64,000 nucleotides of DNA from Zygaena filipendulae (Eukaryota > Arthropoda > Insecta > Lepidoptera > Zygaenidae), in assembly GCA_907165275.2 (NCBI GenBank), contig OU015677.1, positions 4,898,001 through 4,962,000 of the forward strand, written 5' to 3'. Each line of letters starts with the position of its first letter. Position 1 is the stretch's first letter. Below are positions 1 to 12,100 of the stretch, one piece after another. The translations under genes and the position numbers were made by a program. The notes beneath the pieces are model-generated. The model had not been told where the DNA came from. It ran no database searches and was given only the letters and a program-made list of their open reading frames with translations.

Positions 1-1253
1 TTCTAGAGTTTGCAACCTTTTAACTTTCCTGTCCTTTTTTATACCTTCTTTGATTTTTTTGCTTAAGTCAGTTATTTTTTGAATGTTCTGTTTCCTTACT
101 TTGCAGTCAAGTAAACTTTTTCTATCATTTATAAGTTGTAGTGTTGAGTTACTTAAATTATATTTATGTTGTGGTCGTTTTTGTTCTTTTTGACATGTAA
201 TGTTGTTTTGTAATTTGTTGTAACTTGTTTTTACATCTATTGTATCTGTTTCTGATAGTTCTCTGCTGAGTGATGACAAGGAATTCTCCATTCTTTTGTT
301 GGGTTCTGTGCTGCATGTCGGGAGTGTGTCATGTATAGCAAACTTTCTGGATTGTTTGGGTGGTATAGTCTTGAATGACGCCCTTACCATGCGGTGGTCG
401 GTATTAAAGTTTAATTTTGATATAACTGCTGTGTCCGTAAATAGATTTGGGTGGCTGCTTATAATATAGTCTATTTCGTTTCTATGATTCCCGCCTGGAG
501 AGATCCAAGTCCACTTGTTGTTTTTGTTTTTCTTAAAAATGCTATTTAGGAGGGTTAGATTGTGTTCTAATAAGAATTCAACCAGCCTTTGTCCATTTTT
601 GCTTCTTTTGCCGTAGCCAAAGTTTCCTAACACATATTCTTCATTACATTGTTTTATTCCCACTTGAGCATTAAAATCTCCCATTAGTACGATTATGTTT
701 TTTGAGTAATTACTTATAATAGCTTGGGATAGTTCATTGTAAAAAGATTCATGTTCAAGTTCTTTTGCTTGTTCCGTGGGAGCATAGGCTTGGATAATTG
801 TCCATGTTTTTTTGAAGCTAGGTAATTTGATGTTGAGTATAGCAGTTCGGTCATTAATTCCAATGAATTCTATTATGTATTCTTTGAGGTGCTTATTAAC
901 TATGAATCCGACCCCTCCTTGTCCTTCGGTATCTCCTTTGTTAAATAACACGAAGTCCTTGTGCTCTTCAATACGTTCTCCTGTTCTTCTCATTTCACTG
1001 ATTCCCAAAATGTTCCATTTTAGGTCCTTTAATGCTTCTTCGAGTTCCGATAAAGATTCTGGTGTTCGTAAAGTTCTGGTATTTAGAGTTGCTATGTATA
1101 GTTTGTTCTCATTCCTTTTGTTTTTTGTTCTTGTTAGAGGGTGATGGTCTAATTCCTCGCGGTGACCAACCGTATTGAGGAATATTGTGTTATGCTTTGC
1201 TTGATTGTTAGTTTTATTAGTATTGCTTTCCGTTTCCCGGCTACCGCGATTTA
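1..1253 (-). CDS. LINE ORF2 endonuclease region, partial (runs off left edge)
   Basis: The frame is open from the ORF1 stop to base 1, in the -1 frame relative to ORF1. It has AP-endonuclease-family motifs: IATLNTRTLR near the start (the Asn-containing first motif), NILGISEMRRTG (the catalytic Glu motif), YAPTEQ, MGDFNAQVG (the Asp/Asn motif), WISPGGNHRNEIDYII, and NTDHRMV (the Asp-His motif). These are the expected catalytic blocks in the expected order. The reverse transcriptase part would lie left of the window. No convincing start ATG precedes the endonuclease, which fits expression by frameshifting or re-initiation from ORF1. Confidence 0.8.
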
Positions 1254-2054
1254 TTAGTTTTTTGATTTAGTTTCTTCTGCCTGTGGCTTTTTCCTGTTTT
1301 TAATTAGTTCGAATGCATTCATTCTTGAAAGTTTGGTGGGTTGTGTTATGTTTGTTTCTTCGCAGTCTCTGTTATAGTGGGCATCGTTAGTTGGTGGTGT
1401 AGGTGGGGGTGAAGAGGGGACCCTTTTCCTTTTTTCTTTGTTCTTCTCGGGTACTGATTTCTCTTCTATTAAAAGTTGATCGTATTTTAGGACTGCGTAT
1501 TTTCCTGCTTCCCTAGCTTCTTTCAGTTTTGGAATTAGACTTTTCCTGATTTCTAAGACATCTTTAGGAAAATCTTCAGATATATATATGTTTTCTGGGA
1601 ACTTGGTCTTGTTTTTTAGTATCTCTGTTCTCCTCCAGCCCAATGTGAGCGTTATTTTAACTGGTCTCGCCTTTACCTCATTTCTTCCACCAATTCGATG
1701 TGCCTTGCTCACTTCCCATTTATCCCATTCACTTAGGTTAAGATTTCGTTTTTTGTTTGTATTATTAAGCATTTCCAAAACTTTGTCCATTAGATCGGCC
1801 CCGTTTTCTTCTTTGTCTTCTTCCAGTCCATAGATAATCAAGTTGTTCTTTCTCGTTTCTAGCTCTAGTCCTCTCACTTTAGATTTTAAAACTTTAATCT
1901 CCCCTTTCAGTGACTCGTTTTCCTCTTTAATTGGTCTTAGTTTGTCTTCTATTATTGTAGTTATAGTTTTTTTAACGTTTTCTGTAATACTCTCCGTTTG
2001 GTTGTGAAGTTCTAGTTTTAACTTGTTATAAAGTAAATTCAGTTGCTCTTCCAT
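1254..2054 (-). CDS. LINE ORF1 protein (coiled coil plus RRM-like region)
   Basis: 266 codons starting at ATG 2054. Residues 1-75 are a heptad-rich Lys/Glu coiled coil. The stretch RKNNLIIYGLEED (about 68-80) and the following 100 residues look like the RRM-like core seen in L1-type and RTE-associated ORF1 proteins. The C-terminus is basic with a Ser/Pro-rich patch (SSPPPTPPT). ORF1 proteins of this type bind the element RNA as trimers and act as chaperones; here that is inferred from the family. The last codons are TCA AAA AAC TAA, so a canonical slippery heptamer directly precedes the stop (see findings). There are no internal stops. Confidence 0.8.
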   Translation of the reverse strand: MEEQLNLLYNKLKLELHNQTESITENVKKTITTIIEDKLRPIKEENESLKGEIKVLKSKVRGLELETRKNNLIIYGLEEDKEENGADLMDKVLEMLNNTNKKRNLNLSEWDKWEVSKAHRIGGRNEVKARPVKITLTLGWRRTEILKNKTKFPENIYISEDFPKDVLEIRKSLIPKLKEAREAGKYAVLKYDQLLIEEKSVPEKNKEKRKRVPSSPPPTPPTNDAHYNRDCEETNITQPTKLSRMNAFELIKNRKKPQAEETKSKN

Positions 2055-2689
2055 TTTTATTTTATTTTTATACCTTTAGTAGTTTCAGTAGTTTAGTAGT
2101 TTTTGTTTTCTATTGGCAACACTAGTTTTTGTCGTGTCAATTTCGTGTGTTGTCACTTTGACACTCTGACTGTTGTTGACAGCCTGTCAATCAATCGACC
2201 TTGTTTATGTGGTTGGTTAAAAATGACACTCTTAGTTTGGTTGGGTTATAATTTTCGGTTTTTTCCTATACAGTTTTCACGATTTTTAAACAGCCTTATC
2301 CAAAACTTTCACTTTCACAATATCCATTAGTCTCTTAAGTATGATTATTTTCTATCCCACACACTTTTAAACAATTTTAAACAATTTTTATTAGTATTTT
2401 ACACTAGAGCTGCCCACAATGATGTTGATAGTTCGGTAACGGAGGGTAGGGCTTTTCTGTACTTATTTACATTGAAATCCGTTGGTCAAATTAAATCTTA
2501 GTGTCCAAAAAGCAGAACAAATCCATTTGTGACGTTTTATTTACAAACAAATTTACCTATCACGTTGTCACTTTATGTCATTTGGTCATTACGTATCATG
2601 CGGTCACTACCGTGATAACGTCACTATACGTATTACTCGGTCACTATGTATCACGCGGTCACTACTTATCACGTTGTCACTCCGTGCCA
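2055..2689. other. LINE 5' leader and talin intron sequence
   Basis: 2055 to about 2390 is the probable 5'UTR of the minus-strand LINE. From about 2540 the plus strand breaks into degenerate GGTCACTA-CGTATCAC repeats that grade into the 20-bp array at 2690. No exon is visible. Confidence 0.5.
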
Positions 2690-2965
2690 CTATGTCGCCC
2701 CGTGCCACTCTGTGCCACCCCGTGCCACTCTGTGCCACCCCGTGCCACTCTGTGCCACCCCGTGCCACTCTGCCACCCCGTGCCACTCTGTGTCACCCCG
2801 TATCGCCCCGTGCCACTCTGTGCCACCCCGTGTCACCCCGTGCCACTCTGTGCCACCCCGTGCCACTCTGTGTCACCCCGTGTCGCCCCGTGCCACTCTG
2901 TGCCACCCCGTGCCACTCTGTGTCACTCGGTGTCGCTCCGTGCCACTCTGTGCCACCCCGCGTCA
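2690..2965. repeat. 20-bp minisatellite (GTGCCACTCTGTGCCACCCC)n upstream of a talin exon
   Basis: About 13 imperfect copies of a 20-bp unit made of two diverged 10-mers, GTGCCACTCT and GTGCCACCCC (with GTCACCCC and GTCGCCCC variants). The array ends about 40 bp before the acceptor of talin exon A. It opens long spurious reading frames on both strands. Confidence 0.95.
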
Positions 2966-3005
2966 CGTGGTCCCCACTGACCGCGCGCTGTTGGCGGCCC
3001 GGCAG

Positions 3006-3164
3006 GTGTCGTACGCGGAGCCGCTGGTGGCGGGCGCGGTGGGCGCCGCGTCCACCGTGACGGAGTCGCGCGTGCAGTCGGAGCTGCTGGAGCGCGCGCG
3101 CACCGTGCTCGAGACGCTGGCGCTGCTCGTGCACGCGAGCAAGGCGGCCGCCGGCAACCCCAGG
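3006..3164 (+). CDS. rhea: Talin exon A (rod, about R9 start)
   Basis: 53 codons, phase 0 at both ends: CAG acceptor at 3003-3005, GTGAGT donor at 3165. Encodes EPLVAGAVGAAS and HASKAAAGNPR, matching vertebrate EPLTLAAVGAAS and TAKEAGGNPK. The acceptor has a poor pyrimidine tract (GGCGGCCCGGCAG), so the exact start is less certain than the end. Confidence 0.9.
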
Positions 3165-6100
3165 GTGAGTGACATCTAGCAACTGCTGAAGGTTGACTGG
3201 CAGAGAACGCCGCTGTGGCTTTAAGGCCGCCTTTTGTACCGTGATGTGCGTAAAGTTTAAACAAATACCTATACAACGTGTTAATGAATTAACTGAAAAC
3301 TAGAAAGTAGTTTGCTCAGAATGGGCATGTTGACTAATTTTTATTTTTTAGTCCGTCTTGTAGATTATTAAAAAATATTGGACACGTATTTTTTCTTTTT
3401 TTACGTAATCAAAAAATAACGGCGATATATTGAGTTGAAATTTCGCGTGACGTCACTATTCTGACAGTTTGTATGGCGGTTTTGCGGTTAATGACGTCAC
3501 GACCTCCTCATCCTAAACTTTAATGCGCTTTATCTCTGTATATTTTAATTTATTTAAAAAAGAAAAAAATACGTGTCTATTGTTTTTTTATTTTCTAACT
3601 GACGGACTAATTAGAATTTTGTTTTTCAATAGTAGTCAACATCCCTATTAACTAGCGAATCGATCGCACTATGTTTTAATATAGGTTATATTTTTTCATT
3701 TTTACTAGCCCATGTCTAAATTATTTTTAATACAACATTTGCCTACGCCGCCCGCAGCAAAAAAATTGAACCGGTAGGCGCGGGCGTAGCGCTTGGAATT
3801 TCGTAGATAGGTCACCTCCAAACTAATGTTGAATAACTTTTAAACTATAAATATTTTCGACATAAAATATATTTTAATCATATTATTGTTTATTTTTTTA
3901 AATGGGGTGTATCAGGTTTTCAGTTAATTCATTAACACGTTGTATATATTTGACATGACATGAATAATAATAATAATACATTTTATTTGGCTTAAAAAAA
4001 CAGTACAGTAAAAGAGAAATTAAATTAAAACTAAAACAACAATTACAGAATACCTATCACTAAATCTAAAATTGCTTACTTAAGCCAAAATGGTGCCCAG
4101 CTTAGCACGGAGCCGTAGCGCTGATTTTCAGCTGGGCCCGAAATTTTTAAATGAACGATTGGCAACACACTAACAAATCAAAAGCGCTAGTTCAACAATT
4201 TCACAGTTACACTCTTCGCTAAAGATGAAAATACATCCTCTTCACACACGTGCACAAACCTGGACATGACAAGCGCACATGAATGACGACCCGATTGGCG
4301 CAATGGTCACCATGCCTGCCCGCTAATCAAGCGGAATAATAATAAGCCGGATCCGGTACAGACTACAGACACATTAGGAGTTGAACTAGGAATATCTATA
4401 ATAGTAGACAAGACATGACCAGTACCGACTGACAGAGCACCCGTTCACGAGTATGACGTGCTTACTTGTAACGAGGCGGCCGTATGCCACTCGTTACGAT
4501 ATCCAGCCTCATTTATATTACTTTTTATTTTTAAGATAAGTTCTTTTTTTATATTCTATTGATATTCTTTTTATAAATTTCAAATAATTTTTGTATTCTG
4601 ATTTTGTATTTTATTAGCGACTCCAATTCTAGATTCGACACAATAAACATCTGAATTATTTATGTTTCAATAAATTTTATTTTACCATTTTATTTTATTA
4701 AATATCTTTTTCATTACTCATACTCGGAAAGTAGGTCTGAAGTTGCCTAAGAAGCGAGTTGAAAGTAACCCTTTTCAGCCCTAGGGAGAATCGCGTCTAT
4801 TTTCACGTTTCTATTGAACCATGTTCCAACTTTCTATACAGCCAGCGCGATGTAAAATTGAAATAATGTGAAGTTTAAGTAGGTATTAATTAAAATAAAA
4901 TTCACTAATTTTTTCTTTAGCTAATTCCTATTTTTATTTTGACTTTCCTTGCATTCGTAATGAAAAGCACAGTGTTAACCTCGAGAGAAAGACTTATTTA
5001 GTCCCTCGATCTTTTGGATCTTTACTTATACGTATACATAACGAAAGCGGCAATGTGTTGTGTGCGCACCCGCGCGCAGGCGGCGGGCGCGCACTCGGAG
5101 GTGGAGGCGCAGGCGGCGCTGGCGCGCGCCGCGCTGCTGGAGGCGGCGGGCGGCGCGCGCGCGCTGGCGGCGCAGCGCGGCGCCGTGGGCCCGCTGCTCG
5201 ACTCGCTGGCGAGGGCCATCGCGCGCCTCACCGAGCACAGGTGCGCAACCGAACACGCTACATCCTCCATTTTTAGGGATCCGCACACAAAGGGTACAAA
5301 AAAACCAAGGCCATCGACACTCCCTTGAAGCAAAAGTTACTATGGATTTGACGACCCGATTGGCGGATCAAGGGGTTCCGGGTTCGATTCCCGGTGGGGG
5401 TGGATTTTGTGTGATGAACACAAGGTTCCATTTTCCAGTCTGGGTGTGTTTATATATCTATAGTATAATATATATGTAATAATATGTGTAGTATATACCA
5501 CGTTTGCTTGGTTTCCACGACACAAGCTTATAGCTTAGTGTGGGATCAAGTAGATCTGTGTGTTGTGAAGTGGATTATTATTATTATTTATACGCGAACT
5601 TCTTTACCAACTTTGGAATACTTCACCAAATTTCTATGACCGCGTCATACATTGCGTTGGTATGGTTGGCACAAAATGCTTTCATAGATCGGATCAGCGA
5701 TTAGCATGGAAGTGCCTACTCTTAAAACGTAGTGATTATTTGACACATGAACCGATTCAAGTACTTTCCCACAAGTGAAGACGGCCAGTTTTATGTACAC
5801 GCACACGCACGTACCGTACAGTTAACAGCAAGCTGACAGTTGACACTTGGACGCAGATAAGCAATAACATGTTAACCCACAAAATTAAGTTATTGATTCA
5901 GAACGATTTATTGAGAGTTAGAGAACGTTTTTTAATTATGTGTTTACCTTATTACATTGCTTAAATATGTAACTAAATATTGAATATAAAAAATGTTGAC
6001 ACAAAATGGCGCTCCTACTTTTAAAACACGATTTACTCAAAATTTCTACAGTGTGGGTTAACACACTATTGCTTATCTATGTCCACTTGTCACATGAAGA

Positions 6101-9100
6101 ATCTACGTTGTGTCAAACTTCCTCGGTCGTAAGCTAGGTATTCGCGGGGTATGAGGAGACATGCAATTGGTGGGAGGCGGAGAGTATCGCTTCTTTATAT
6201 TATCTCGATTCTTTGCTTTTACTAAGACTTTGCTGTCCGTCGGTCCGTCTTTCTATACGTCTGTCTCATGAACCGTGATAGACAATTGAAATTTTCACAG
6301 ATGATGTACTTCTGTTATGGCGCTATAAAAAATACAAAAAAAAAAGAATATAATAAATATTTAAAGGGGCTCCCATATAACAAACGTGATTTTTTTTTGC
6401 TCGTGTTTGCTCGATATTGAAAACGACAACAGGTAGAGGCTTGAATTATTCATATAATATTTAGTTATGTATTCACTTTAAAAATAAATAATAAAATTAA
6501 TATAAAACAATTAATTAAGGGGAGCTCCCGTACAACAGACTTGATTTTTTGCCGTTTTTATAGATAATGGTACGGAACCCTTCGCGCGCGAGTCCGACTC
6601 GCACTTGGCCCGTTTTTTATTTTATGAACGAAGGTTGGCAACTAAGCCTTTAGGCCTAATCTTGCAAACTTAACGGCTATTAGTTTATTTCAAATTACTG
6701 GACCATATTATATTTTAAAAAAATTTGATTGTCATGCCTTGTCAACATGCCCCCATTATATACCTGAACCTCCTCATGAATCACTCTATCTTTTGGTGAA
6801 AACATCGTGAAAATCCATTCAGTAGTTTTTGAGTTTAACTGGAACAGACAGACAAATAGCGGATATCTCATAGTAGATTATTATTTATATTTTAGTTTTC
6901 ATTGAGTAATCTTTGGTCATCGATCGTGCATTTATATCCATCGACTTTAGCTTGGCACGTTGCCAAGTGCAACAAATTAATTTTTGATATAGATGATAGT
7001 AAACACATATCGCATTTAATAATGTTATGGCTGCTGTTGATCGCTGTCGATCACGGGAATTTCGGGATTCCCTCGGGAGCTCTTCGATGTACCCGATTAA
7101 AAGAGTATTGTGTGCGCGTTATTGTAGAAAAAATTCAATCAGCGTGCAAAATTAAATTCAAATCGGTGTAACTTTTCATTGTCTACTGACTCAAACATCC
7201 AAATTCACACATCCAAGCTAGTAGTTACACAAAGTATCTGGATATCCAAGCTCCCCAAAATGTCACCTCTTAAGTAGTACAAAAGGAAGTGTCTATCTGT
7301 CTGTGTGTCTGATTAGTTCTTCTACACTAGGCGATCGATTTTGACGCATTTCAAATGGGAGTTCCCGAAGAAATCACGCGGATGTAACCGCAGGAATCAT
7401 AGCTGCTTTATAATATTGGTAGGAGTAGTATTATGTATGTGTGTATGTATAGATCATTGCTCTTCAACTAAAAATAGATCCATCAATAAAACCAATGCAG
7501 TCCGAATTACGAATCGATATTTTCGTTCGCCTCCAGACAGCGTCGAGTGATCGCGTGGACGCGCCAGTAGACGCGTATTATAACTTTCACCCGCAGTCAA
7601 TTAAGTTATTGTGTTATGTGGTTTTAAACAAACGGACATACAGCTAATTTTTTTTCCAAACTGAAAAGTATTATTGTTGGTTTTTTTGAGTGTTGAGAGC
7701 AAGTGAGTGGTTTTTATTGTATGTTTTTTTTTTCCTGGTTACGCTTTCACACCTAACTACTCAACTGATCATCATGAAATATACATACACGTTGTCGGGG
7801 TTCCAGAAAAGGACATAGGGTAGTTTTGATCCCTGAATTTGCTGTTGGCTGTTTCCCGTAGTTTCACCCCCGTTAAATCCGGAGTTCCCGCGGTAATTCC
7901 GGGACAAACAGTGCCCGGTGTCCTTCTATGTACCCCTGACAACATGTATGCAAAATTTCATGAGAATTTTTCATGGGATTCCGGGACAAAAGTACCTTAA
8001 TATCTCTTTCTCTGTATGCAAAAGAAGATTGCGTCGTAATATGTATATGAGCTCCGTCCCAAAACTTTATGTGGATGATTTCTTTTAATGATATCATATA
8101 CTTAAAAAGCTGTTCCCCGCAGGTTTATCCGCGGTAATTTTGGAGTTGCCGCGGAAATTCGAATTGCAATATAGCTTATGTTACTCTTATAGAATTGGTA
8201 ATAGGGTACTTGCATGAATATTTTTTTTTCAGTCTATTTTAAAGATATATGGCCTACTTAAATAAAGCAAGAAAATGAAAAAAATATATGCATAAATTAA
8301 CGAAATAGAGCGCTTCAAAGTTCCTACTTACCGCCGAAACGCGGAATGACGTCACTTGTTCAAAATTACGCCTTAGATAGAAATGATAGAAATGTCAATG
8401 TCGTATTGACAGGGTCATGTGACACTGACAGACATATAACTTCAATATCCAAAAGCGAAATTAAGATTGAACTGTATCGATTATTTCCAAAAGTTCCAGT
8501 AAAGAATCGAAATGCATGTTACCGATGCATTTTAAAGTAAAAAACTTCAGAAAATGGAAAATATGCGTTGCCTGTATGCACTTAGTTTCTTTTGCCTTCT
8601 CTGAAAGAGGTAAATGTTTCCAAAAAAAATAAAAGTGACGTCATGTGTCAAGCTTAGCTGTGATTGGTGTTTCGTTGCAACGTTGCGTTTTACAAAATTA
8701 AAAGTTGAATATTTTGGAAACTATTGAAAATTTTTTAGTAAATCTTTCACGATAACGCTTTTCTAAGGCTCTATTTTTGAAATATTGACACAATTTCTTA
8801 TTATAAATTTCATGCAAGTACCCTATTAAAAATGTAATTGTTTGGTCGTCGTTGTCGCAGGATGTCGCTGGTGGGCTCGTACGACGAGACGGACTCGTTC
8901 GTCGACTACCAGACGCGCATGGTGGGCGCCGCCAAGGAGATAGCGCGCCTCGCCACCGACATGGTGAGTCCGTCCCGTGTCATGGCTGCTATATGACTTG
9001 CGATTAAAGCTTAGTACTGCACCCAGATGATTAGGTACTTCATTTTATTAAAATTTCATTTATTTTCGTTAATTTTTTTTACAAAGTTAATTGGCATTTG

Positions 9101-12100
9101 ACTAGGTGTAACTTAATTGGGTTGAATGCCAATTAACATTGATTTAATAAACGCCTCCGAGTGCGGCAGTCGCTTAAAATTGAGTTATCATTATAACGAA
9201 TCTGAGTGCCGCCGTTAATATTTCTGTTAATGGTTCTGATATCGTCCACTTTCGCTTTTATGGACTATCTCGGGACTGCATCAAATTGCTATTTGAAGCC
9301 CTCGCAAATCATAGTACTTTCAGTTTCATTTGAAAAGATAATTCAAAATAATTGACGACCCGATTGGCGCAATGGTCACCATGCCTGCCCGCTAATCAAG
9401 AGGTTCCGGGTTCGATTCCCGGTGGGGGTGGACTGTGTGTGATGAACACAGGGTTCCATTTTCCAGTCTGGGTGTGTAGATATGTATGTATTTATATATA
9501 TGTAATAATATGTGTAGTATATACCACGGTTGCTTGGTTTCCACGACACAATTAGTGTGGGATCAAGTAGATCTGTGTGTTGTGAAGTGTATTATTATTA
9601 TTATTAATTTAACTGATATCAAAATCGGCCATTTTTATACTCTCTCTTTTTATATGTATAAATGTAATGGTCCTTCGGAGCCGGATCGGCTCGCTAACTC
9701 GCTAACTTGTGGTGCGGCGACCATCAGACGGCGAAGTCGGCGACGGACGCGAGCCGGCTGCTGCAGCTCGGCGATGAGATGTGCCACAAGTACGAGCAGC
9801 TGGCCTCGGACAGCGTGGGCGCGTCCGCCACCACGCCCAACGCGGACGTGGCCAACAGGTGGGCGTGGGCGGTGGGCGGTGGGCGGGGGAGTTTAATCAG
9901 GATCCTTTTTCACTACCAGCTGTTCCCCGCGGTTTCACCCGCGGTAATTTTGGAGATCCCGCGGGGATTCCGGGTTAAACTATAGCCTATGTTACTCAGG
10001 GGTAATGTAGGATAAGATACCCTTTATTTAGCAAAATAAGCAATGTAGCATTCTAATGGTGGAATAATTTTTGAATTCGGTCTAGTAGTTTTTGAGTTAA
10101 ATCGTAACTAACAAACAAAATATCAAATCGTTCCTCTTTACAATATTATTAGGGATGTTGACAACTTTTAAAAATCAAAATTTTAATTAGTCCGTCATTT
10201 AGAAAATTAAAAATCATTAGACACGTATTTTTTTATTTTTCAAATAAATGAAAATACACCGAGATAAAGGGCATTAAAGTTTAGGTTGGGGGCTGGTGAC
10301 GTCACTTACCGCTTCCAGCCGCCTTACAAACTGCACTAGTTAGTGACGTCACGCGAAATTTCAACTCAATGTATAGCCGTTTTTTTTTTATTACATAAAA
10401 AAAGAAAAAATACGTGTCCAATATTTTTTATTAATCTACAAGACGGACTAAAAAAAAATAGTCAAATAGCCTATTTAGATGCCCTAACACGTCCCGTTAA
10501 GATTTCGCACTCAAAGAACTTCCACTTCAAGACATCTTCTGCTGTAAATGTCGATTGCCGGCGGGGGTGGACTTTGTGTGATAAACACACGGTTTTTTGT
10601 CCATGTACGAATATTAATTTATACCACTTGTTGCTTGGTTTCTACGACACAAGCTTGTAGTTTAGTGTGGGATCGAGTGTCTAGTGATAACATTATTATT
10701 GTAAACAAAATTTATTTTCAAAATTTCGTGTTTTTAGTCATTTGATACTAGAATCGGCTACCGAACGTCCTTTTTCCCTCGCGTAGCTCGTGTAACCGAA
10801 CACCCTGTATAGTGTATATACTATGACCGCGTCCAGGATCCGGCTGGCGGTGGTGGAGCTGGGCGAGGCGGTGTCCGAGCTGATCAAAGCTGGCGGCCAC
10901 TGCCGTCTGTCGGCCATACAGCAGAACCAGCGCGCGGTCGCCGACGCGGCGCGCCACGCCAACGAAAAGGTGAGCCCATCGCTTGTGGTCGCACAAGACT
11001 CTGCCCCCTTAGCCAAGTTTACAATATAATAGAATAGAAAAAAGGTTTAATCGTTGCCAAAAAATTAATGAAATAAATTTACAAACGTGTGTTGTAAACT
11101 AACAAAAAATATCCGATACCAAAATGGCTGCCACTCAGCATTATTTAAATCTAGACATATAAATAAAATTGAAGTGTCTGTTTATATCTCTTACGGAACG
11201 TATTTGTCAAAGAAAAAAATTAAAATTAATGGTCCTTCGAGCCGGATCGCGTGTGTTGTAACTCCCGCGTGTGCGCGCGCAGGTGGTGTGCGTGCTGGGC
11301 GCGCTGCAGGCGGGCTCGCGCGGCACGCAGGCGTGCATCGACGCCGCCGCCACCATCGCCGCCATCATCGGCGACCTGGACACCACCATACTGTTCGCTA
11401 GCGCAGGTAAACCCTCCCCCCCCCCACTCTCACCACAGCACCACAGATAATAACATAGGGTATGTTCCAGTATTACTGCCAACACTAAGGTATGACGCCA
11501 ATTTAGTATACTGCGAAGCTGTTCCGTTAGCTATACTGGTTACTTTTTAAAACGGAACGCAGTGCAGTATACTGTCATCCATGTTTTTATCATGTCACGC
11601 TGTCGACCACTCGTTGACCATTCATTGGGCCGAGGTTGATCGCGTGATCAAACCACTGAGAGCACTTTACCTCGAAGGCGCCAGTGCTGACAGTACAAAA
11701 ATGGCGACAATTATGACGTCATACTACTTACCCTGGGATACTGCGGCAGTACACTGTCCGCTATAACGGAACGTATTTCTCCTCACTGCGAACACCGGGC
11801 CAGTGCAATCCGTAATAACGGAACATACCCTTCATCATAATCTCCACTACCGTACCGGTATGAGAGAATGTTCATAACTTCCAAAAGTTTCTTTACTGTC
11901 ATCCTAATCCTTACTACATAACTAGTTGTCCCCCGCGATTTCATCTGCAGTAATTTTGGAGTTCCCGCGGGAATTCCGGGAAAAAAGTACTACTCTATGT
12001 CCTTCTTTGTACCCCTGACGGCCCTGACACTTGACAGTAGTTTGCGATGATTAGCTGTTCCCCGTATTAATTCCGGAGTTATTGCGGGAATTCCGGGATA

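Larger units (their letters stand above)
1..2390 (-). mobile_element. Non-LTR retrotransposon (LINE), 5' part, cut by window edge
   Basis: Read on the minus strand, the element begins somewhere near 2390 (the 5' end is not sharply defined), has an ORF1 (2054-1254) and continues directly into an endonuclease-type ORF2 that is still open at base 1. It lies antisense to the talin gene, upstream of the first talin exon in the window. Both frames are free of stops over the visible 2 kb, so this is a young copy. The reverse transcriptase and 3' tail are outside the window, so the clade is not resolved. The endonuclease segment resembles the RTE-like or craniofacial-development-protein-2-like endonucleases common in insect genomes. 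Confidence 0.85.

Noticed and set aside
812..1144. Plus-strand 110-codon ORF
   Set aside because: Opposite-strand shadow of the LINE endonuclease frame.
2501..3179. Long overlapping ORFs rich in CHSVPP / RATLCHP on the plus strand and complements
   Set aside because: Products of the 20-bp minisatellite. Only 3006-3164 in the talin frame is coding.
9352..9430. tRNA gene
   Set aside because: A and B boxes are present but there is no acceptor stem pairing, and the body and tail show it is a SINE. The same applies at 4284, 5350 and 21614.
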